From Deltaproteobacteria bacterium RBG_13_61_14 (GTDB lineage: Bacteria > RBG-13-61-14): a stretch of DNA of 16,594 nt. Positions 13,992 to 16,594 of this stretch are shown here, one piece after another. The notes below the pieces were generated by a model that saw only the letters and a list, made by a program, of their open reading frames with translations, did no database searches and had not been told where the DNA came from. The first letter of the stretch is position 1; each line of letters opens with the position of its first letter. The position numbers and the translations under genes are program-made. The stretch covers positions 40,071 through 56,664 of the forward strand of contig MGQK01000082.1 in NCBI GenBank assembly GCA_001797815.1. Reading direction: 5' to 3'.

Positions 13992-16594
13992 AGCTTTCCT
14001 TTCGCTTCGGTGATCACGCGCAGCGTGCGCACGCTAAAAGGCCCCAGGTCCAAAGTGACGGCGCCGTCCCGGACCGGCAACTCCTGCCTATCATGCTCGG
14101 TGATATCCGTCAAGACCGCATGGGTGATGGGGGCCAGCGGCAGCCGAACCCGGGCCTGAACCGCTTTTCCTTCGGATTGATAGAGCCGGAGGATCGTTCC
14201 CTGGCTGTCCTCGGCTCGCTTCATGGTCACCAGGAGCACGGAGCCGGGAGAAAGGGCGATCAGGCTGGCCGCCGGAGGAAAAGTAGAGTTGGGGTTGGTT
14301 TTCACTTGCCAGGCCAGCAGGGGTTGCGCCAGCTCCCAGCCGGGGCGAACGGCTTCGGATCGGGAAGGATCCGCGGAAAGGGAAGAGATCCGATAGGACC
14401 AGGCCCCGGAGCCGCGCTGCCAATAGTGATAATTGGTGTTTTGAAAATTATTCATCAGCTCGGAGTAGATGTGGCCGCGGTCGAACCGGGGAGGCGGCTG
14501 GTCGAATTGCGCGGAAGAGGGATTGGCAAAGCCGGCCTGTTTGCGGATGTCGCTGAGTTCCACCATCGGGCCTTCCCGCGTGCTCCAGGCGATGCCGAAG
14601 CCCTGGCCGCTCTGGATCAGGACCGAGTGCGAGACCGCGTAGTAACTGGCAAAATCGGGAAGCTGGTCTTGGCCCGGCCGCATGATCGAATAGGGAATTT
14701 CCAGGAAAAACTCGGGGTCCGGAACCGCGAAGGGGAAAGCGAGATATTTGCTCGCGCCGGGCCCGTTGCGGTAATGGTTAAAGGAAGAGACCAGGTCCAG
14801 GTAAGGCAGGTCGTGATAAATCTTAAATTCAGTCTTGATCCGGGTAGAAGCAAAACCTCGGAGCCGATAGATGACGGTGGCCAAAGCATAGACCGGTCCG
14901 GGCGAAGAGACGGTGATTTTTTCCACCTGGGCCGGCGCGCGGCGGTCGAACCAGTCAAAGTAGCCTTGTCCGCGGGCCAGGGGTTGGCCCAAAGCATATT
15001 CGGCTTTCCCGTCCAGGAGCTCGCGGCCAAGACGCTTGTCGTAGAGGCTGGTAAGCCCGCCCCGCCGGGCGTCAAACTTCAAGATGAAAAGTGAGTTCTC
15101 GATGGAGCGGTCGCTGACCTGAAAAGATTCTGCCGCCGGCTGGCTCAAGGGGGCAGGCACCATTCGAAAGGTTCGATAGCCCAGGGCCGGCACGTCCTTA
15201 ACCGGGAAGGCAGCGGAGGACGAGCCTGGCTCGGCTTGTCCGATAAAAATCTCGCCGGTCTGGACATCCTGAAGAGCAACCTTGAGCCGACCGTCCGGGT
15301 CCCGGCTCTGGGGTCCGAGGTCCAGGCGAACCGGCTCGGTCCGGGGCCATTCCAGCGGGTTGAACACCACCCAGGTATCCTTTTCTCCCAGCGTGTCCGC
15401 CAAAGTCTTCAGGGCCTGGGTTAAAATCGGGGCGGTTTCCGAAACTCCTTGCCGGAGCATGCCTCGCTTGTAGTTCCAGATTTTTTCCTCGCGGGGCAAA
15501 AAGGGAAACATATATCCCCAGGTGTGCTCGTCGTAAATCCAGTTGGCAAGATGGGCATGGTCGAGGGTTTGGCCGGGATAGCTGAAGTCCGGGGAAAGGA
15601 GCGCGGCCAGGCTGGACCATAACTCGGCTTCTCTCAGGTCGTGGTGCATCTGCCGCGAGAGCTTGGTTTCCTCCGCGTTGGTGAGCACGCCGTCCGCCCA
15701 CCAGTCGGGCATATCCCCGGCATAGGTCGGGATTTGATCGCCGTAGCGGCGCTCCAGCTCTCCGAAGAAGTTCCGGGGCAGGCCCGCGATCAGGCGCGGA
15801 TAAGCGAAGCGAGCGTTCCACTCGCGGATCGAGTGGCAGATCTCGAGCCGCGGCGGCGAGTTGTCGTCAAATTGGGTTTTCGGGTCTTTGCCGCTGCGGG
15901 TGAGGTGGAGCAGGTCAAAGGGATAGCCCTTTTTCTCGTATTCCAGGAGCAGGGCCGGGAGTTCCTTGGCCGTCCGCTCGATGCCGTTGATCAGGAAGGT
16001 GGCCTCGGTGTAAGAATCGTAGGAGCGCCAGGTGAGAAGCCGGGAGCCGTCCGGCCCTTGCCAGTAAAAGGCCTGCGGTGTCAGGGTGTTCTTCATCACC
16101 GCGCCGCCGCGATACATGCGGTTGGGATGGAACAGGAGGTATTTGACTCCGGCGCCGGCCAGGACGGTGGCATTGCCCCAGGTGATGCCGAGCACGTCGG
16201 TGTGGATGGCCGTGACCGGGTCCGCGCCTAGCAGTTGCCGGAGGTTACGCGTTGAATAGTAAAGCTCGCGGGCCAGCATCTCGTAGCCGGCGGTCGAGGG
16301 ACAAAGGTGGCCGAGCTTGGCGTTGATCTCCATCCGGCCGGAGGCGACCAGGTCGCGGAGATCAGCCTCCCGGCCCGGATGGTCCTGCAAGTAGTTCATG
16401 ACCGTGAAGCTCCCGTCCACGGTCCAGCGGAAGCGAGAGTCTTCCGGCCAGTCCGCAGTCCTGCGGGAATACTCGATCACCGTGTCCAGGACCTGGTTCT
16501 GGACCTGGCGGACCTGCGCTTGGGTCCCGGTATAGCCCCAGTCGAAATGGGAGAGCTGGGTAAGGTGAATTTTCCACTGGCGCGCCGGTTGCCA
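13988..16594 (-). CDS. GH38-like alpha-mannosidase family protein (5' partial)
   Basis: The frame is open to the right edge; 868 residues are visible. Visible residues 10-20 (HLTQLSHFDWG) give the first metal-binding HxD motif, His16 and Asp18. HTDVLGITWGNA carries the likely nucleophile and metal ligand Asp133. YDEHTWGY supplies a histidine (His357) in the place of the fourth GH38 metal ligand. Family members are retaining, usually zinc-dependent, enzymes that remove alpha-mannosyl or related units. The long C-terminal half is rich in beta strands and includes LKFDARRGGLTSLYDK, a typical GH38 C-terminal beta-domain phrase. Bacterial relatives with DEHTWG are often annotated DUF5054 or GH38-like, so mannose specificity is uncertain. 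The GTG at 16480 is not the true start because the HxD motif lies upstream of it. Any signal peptide would be off the window. Its TGA overlaps the GH43-like start by 4 bp. Confidence 0.85.
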   Translation of the reverse strand, partial: WQPARQWKIHLTQLSHFDWGYTGTQAQVRQVQNQVLDTVIEYSRRTADWPEDSRFRWTVDGSFTVMNYLQDHPGREADLRDLVASGRMEINAKLGHLCPSTAGYEMLARELYYSTRNLRQLLGADPVTAIHTDVLGITWGNATVLAGAGVKYLLFHPNRMYRGGAVMKNTLTPQAFYWQGPDGSRLLTWRSYDSYTEATFLINGIERTAKELPALLLEYEKKGYPFDLLHLTRSGKDPKTQFDDNSPPRLEICHSIREWNARFAYPRLIAGLPRNFFGELERRYGDQIPTYAGDMPDWWADGVLTNAEETKLSRQMHHDLREAELWSSLAALLSPDFSYPGQTLDHAHLANWIYDEHTWGYMFPFLPREEKIWNYKRGMLRQGVSETAPILTQALKTLADTLGEKDTWVVFNPLEWPRTEPVRLDLGPQSRDPDGRLKVALQDVQTGEIFIGQAEPGSSSAAFPVKDVPALGYRTFRMVPAPLSQPAAESFQVSDRSIENSLFILKFDARRGGLTSLYDKRLGRELLDGKAEYALGQPLARGQGYFDWFDRRAPAQVEKITVSSPGPVYALATVIYRLRGFASTRIKTEFKIYHDLPYLDLVSSFNHYRNGPGASKYLAFPFAVPDPEFFLEIPYSIMRPGQDQLPDFASYYAVSHSVLIQSGQGFGIAWSTREGPMVELSDIRKQAGFANPSSAQFDQPPPRFDRGHIYSELMNNFQNTNYHYWQRGSGAWSYRISSLSADPSRSEAVRPGWELAQPLLAWQVKTNPNSTFPPAASLIALSPGSVLLVTMKRAEDSQGTILRLYQSEGKAVQARVRLPLAPITHAVLTDITEHDRQELPVRDGAVTLDLGPFSVRTLRVITEAKGKL

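Noticed and set aside
14093-15094. Plus-strand open frame inside the GH38-like gene
   Set aside because: It is a shadow frame of GC-rich sequence with no domain, opposite a strand with clear GH38 motifs.
16478-16480. GTG as start of the GH38-like gene
   Set aside because: The frame continues to the window edge and contains the family's metal-binding HxD motif upstream of this codon.

Overview
The window is bacterial DNA from an organism I cannot place to a phylum. The native genes are GC-rich. They include a murein lytic transglycosylase and a GH43-like enzyme with a signal peptide, which suggest a Gram-negative-type, probably uncultured lineage. The giant TPR protein with its special C-terminal domain recalls myxobacterial and other deltaproteobacterial or candidate-phylum proteomes, but this is an impression from family resemblance only.

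Layout. (1) 1-1807, plus strand: the 3' part of a Slt70-like lytic transglycosylase, cut by the left edge. (2) 1808-3186: a 1.4 kb gap filled with short tandem arrays (6-, 7-, 9- and 21-bp periods), palindromes and hairpins, ending in a clear sigma70-type promoter and an AT-rich leader. (3) 3187-5833, plus strand: two genes of visibly lower GC. One is an AIPR-family (abortive infection phage resistance) protein with an N-terminal PD-(D/E)XK-like nuclease signature. The other is a small class III nucleotidyl-cyclase-fold protein. (4) 5834-6265: a second gap with the same kinds of repeat, mostly in the opposite orientation. (5) 6266-12894, minus strand: a zinc-ribbon/receiver response regulator followed by a giant (about 1,980 aa) TPR protein, driven by a near-consensus promoter at 12952-12979. 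(6) 13032-16594, minus strand: a GH38-like alpha-mannosidase (5' end off the right edge) translationally coupled to a secreted GH43-like five-bladed beta-propeller enzyme.

The most interesting part is 2.7-6.2 kb. The AIPR plus cyclase-fold pair looks like a horizontally acquired defence cassette. It is bracketed by an ungapped 70-bp imperfect inverted repeat (2745-2814 and 5912-5981, 54/70 matches by hand). It also carries GGGGTCAG-type boundary sequences on both sides of the cyclase-fold gene. In the right-hand gap a 44-bp unit is present twice, and one copy is interrupted by a 30-bp palindromic element. That gives an empty-site/filled-site pair, so the palindrome appears to be mobile. I suggest, as inference, a nucleotide-signalling defence module in which the cyclase-fold protein senses or signals and the AIPR nuclease acts. 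Changes in the cyclase active-site motif mean that catalysis cannot be assumed.
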